From NCBI GenBank assembly GCA_963819075.1, contig CAWFUP010000004.1:784829-848828 (forward strand): 64,000 nt of DNA, in the 5' to 3' direction. A program made the position numbers and the translations under genes. Each line of letters opens with the position of its first letter. Positions within the stretch are counted from its first letter, which is position 1. A model generated the notes under the pieces. It searched no databases. It worked only from the letters and a program-made list of their open reading frames with translations, and was not told the origin of the DNA. The DNA comes from CAVQBJ01 sp963819075 (GTDB taxonomy: Bacteria; Actinomycetota; Thermoleophilia; Solirubrobacterales; Solirubrobacteraceae). Of this stretch, positions 60,447 to 64,000 are shown piece by piece.

Positions 60447-64000
<3,554 letters not shown>

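Overview
The window is about 64 kb of high-GC DNA from an actinobacterium, most likely of the Thermoleophilia (Solirubrobacterales-like). This rests on four things: the GC-rich third codon positions; the actinobacterial order of the rpoC, str, S10, spc and alpha ribosomal blocks; a c-di-AMP (ydaO-type) riboswitch in front of a LytM/M23 cell-wall protein; and extended -10 or near-leaderless promoters. The placement is inference. No mobile element, CRISPR array or rRNA was seen. No gene-free stretch exceeds about 275 bases.

Left part (1-9170): a cell-surface polysaccharide locus. It has the ATPase of an ABC exporter (cut by the window edge), a GT2 glycosyltransferase, a TylF-type methyltransferase, a StrF-type glycosyltransferase, a second SAM methyltransferase, a large GT2 plus WsaF-like glycosyltransferase and a membrane acyltransferase. 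Together they would build, methylate, acylate and export a surface glycan.

Middle part (9.1-31.9 kb): chromosomal housekeeping and envelope genes. These include an LPXTG mini-protein, a penicillin-acylase-type Ntn hydrolase, a YbgC-type thioesterase, two secreted proteins, a crotonase, a methyltransferase, a VOC protein, a GDPD-like protein, tRNA-Pro(CGG) and an ECF sigma factor fused to a zinc anti-sigma motif and a membrane helix. They continue with a 60-residue IF2N-like protein, a long-chain acyl-CoA synthetase, a HisC-like aminotransferase, a patatin, a DacB-type carboxypeptidase with a collagen-like tail, ligA, surE, the c-di-AMP riboswitch with a LytM protein and an epoxide-hydrolase-like enzyme. 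Two similar long palindromes with 19-nt loops lie between genes at 9618-9666 and 26987-27039.

Right part (31.9-64 kb): almost entirely minus-strand translation and transcription genes. In transcription order these are rpoC (5' end cut), then three unrelated genes set between rpoC and rpsL (an 11-repeat fibronectin-like secreted protein, a HAD protein on the other strand and a DMT-type transporter), then rpsL-rpsG, fusA, tuf, rpsJ-rplC-rplD-rplW-rplB-rpsS-rplV-rpsC-rplP-rpmC-rpsQ-rplN-rplX-rplE-rpsN-rpsH-rplF-rplR-rpsE-rpmD-rplO, secY-adk-map, and rpmJ-rpsM-rpsK-rpsD-rpoA-rplQ-truA. infA is missing from its usual place between map and rpmJ.

The most unusual content is in the ribosomal genes. 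uL5 carries an Ala/Glu repeat tail of about 200 residues that doubles its length. uS17 and uL22 have N-terminal extensions of 115-130 residues, uS3 has an 88-residue Gly/Arg/Pro tail and uS5 has an acidic tail. fusA has its own promoter and a leader with a U-tract terminator just before the gene, which suggests attenuation of EF-G.
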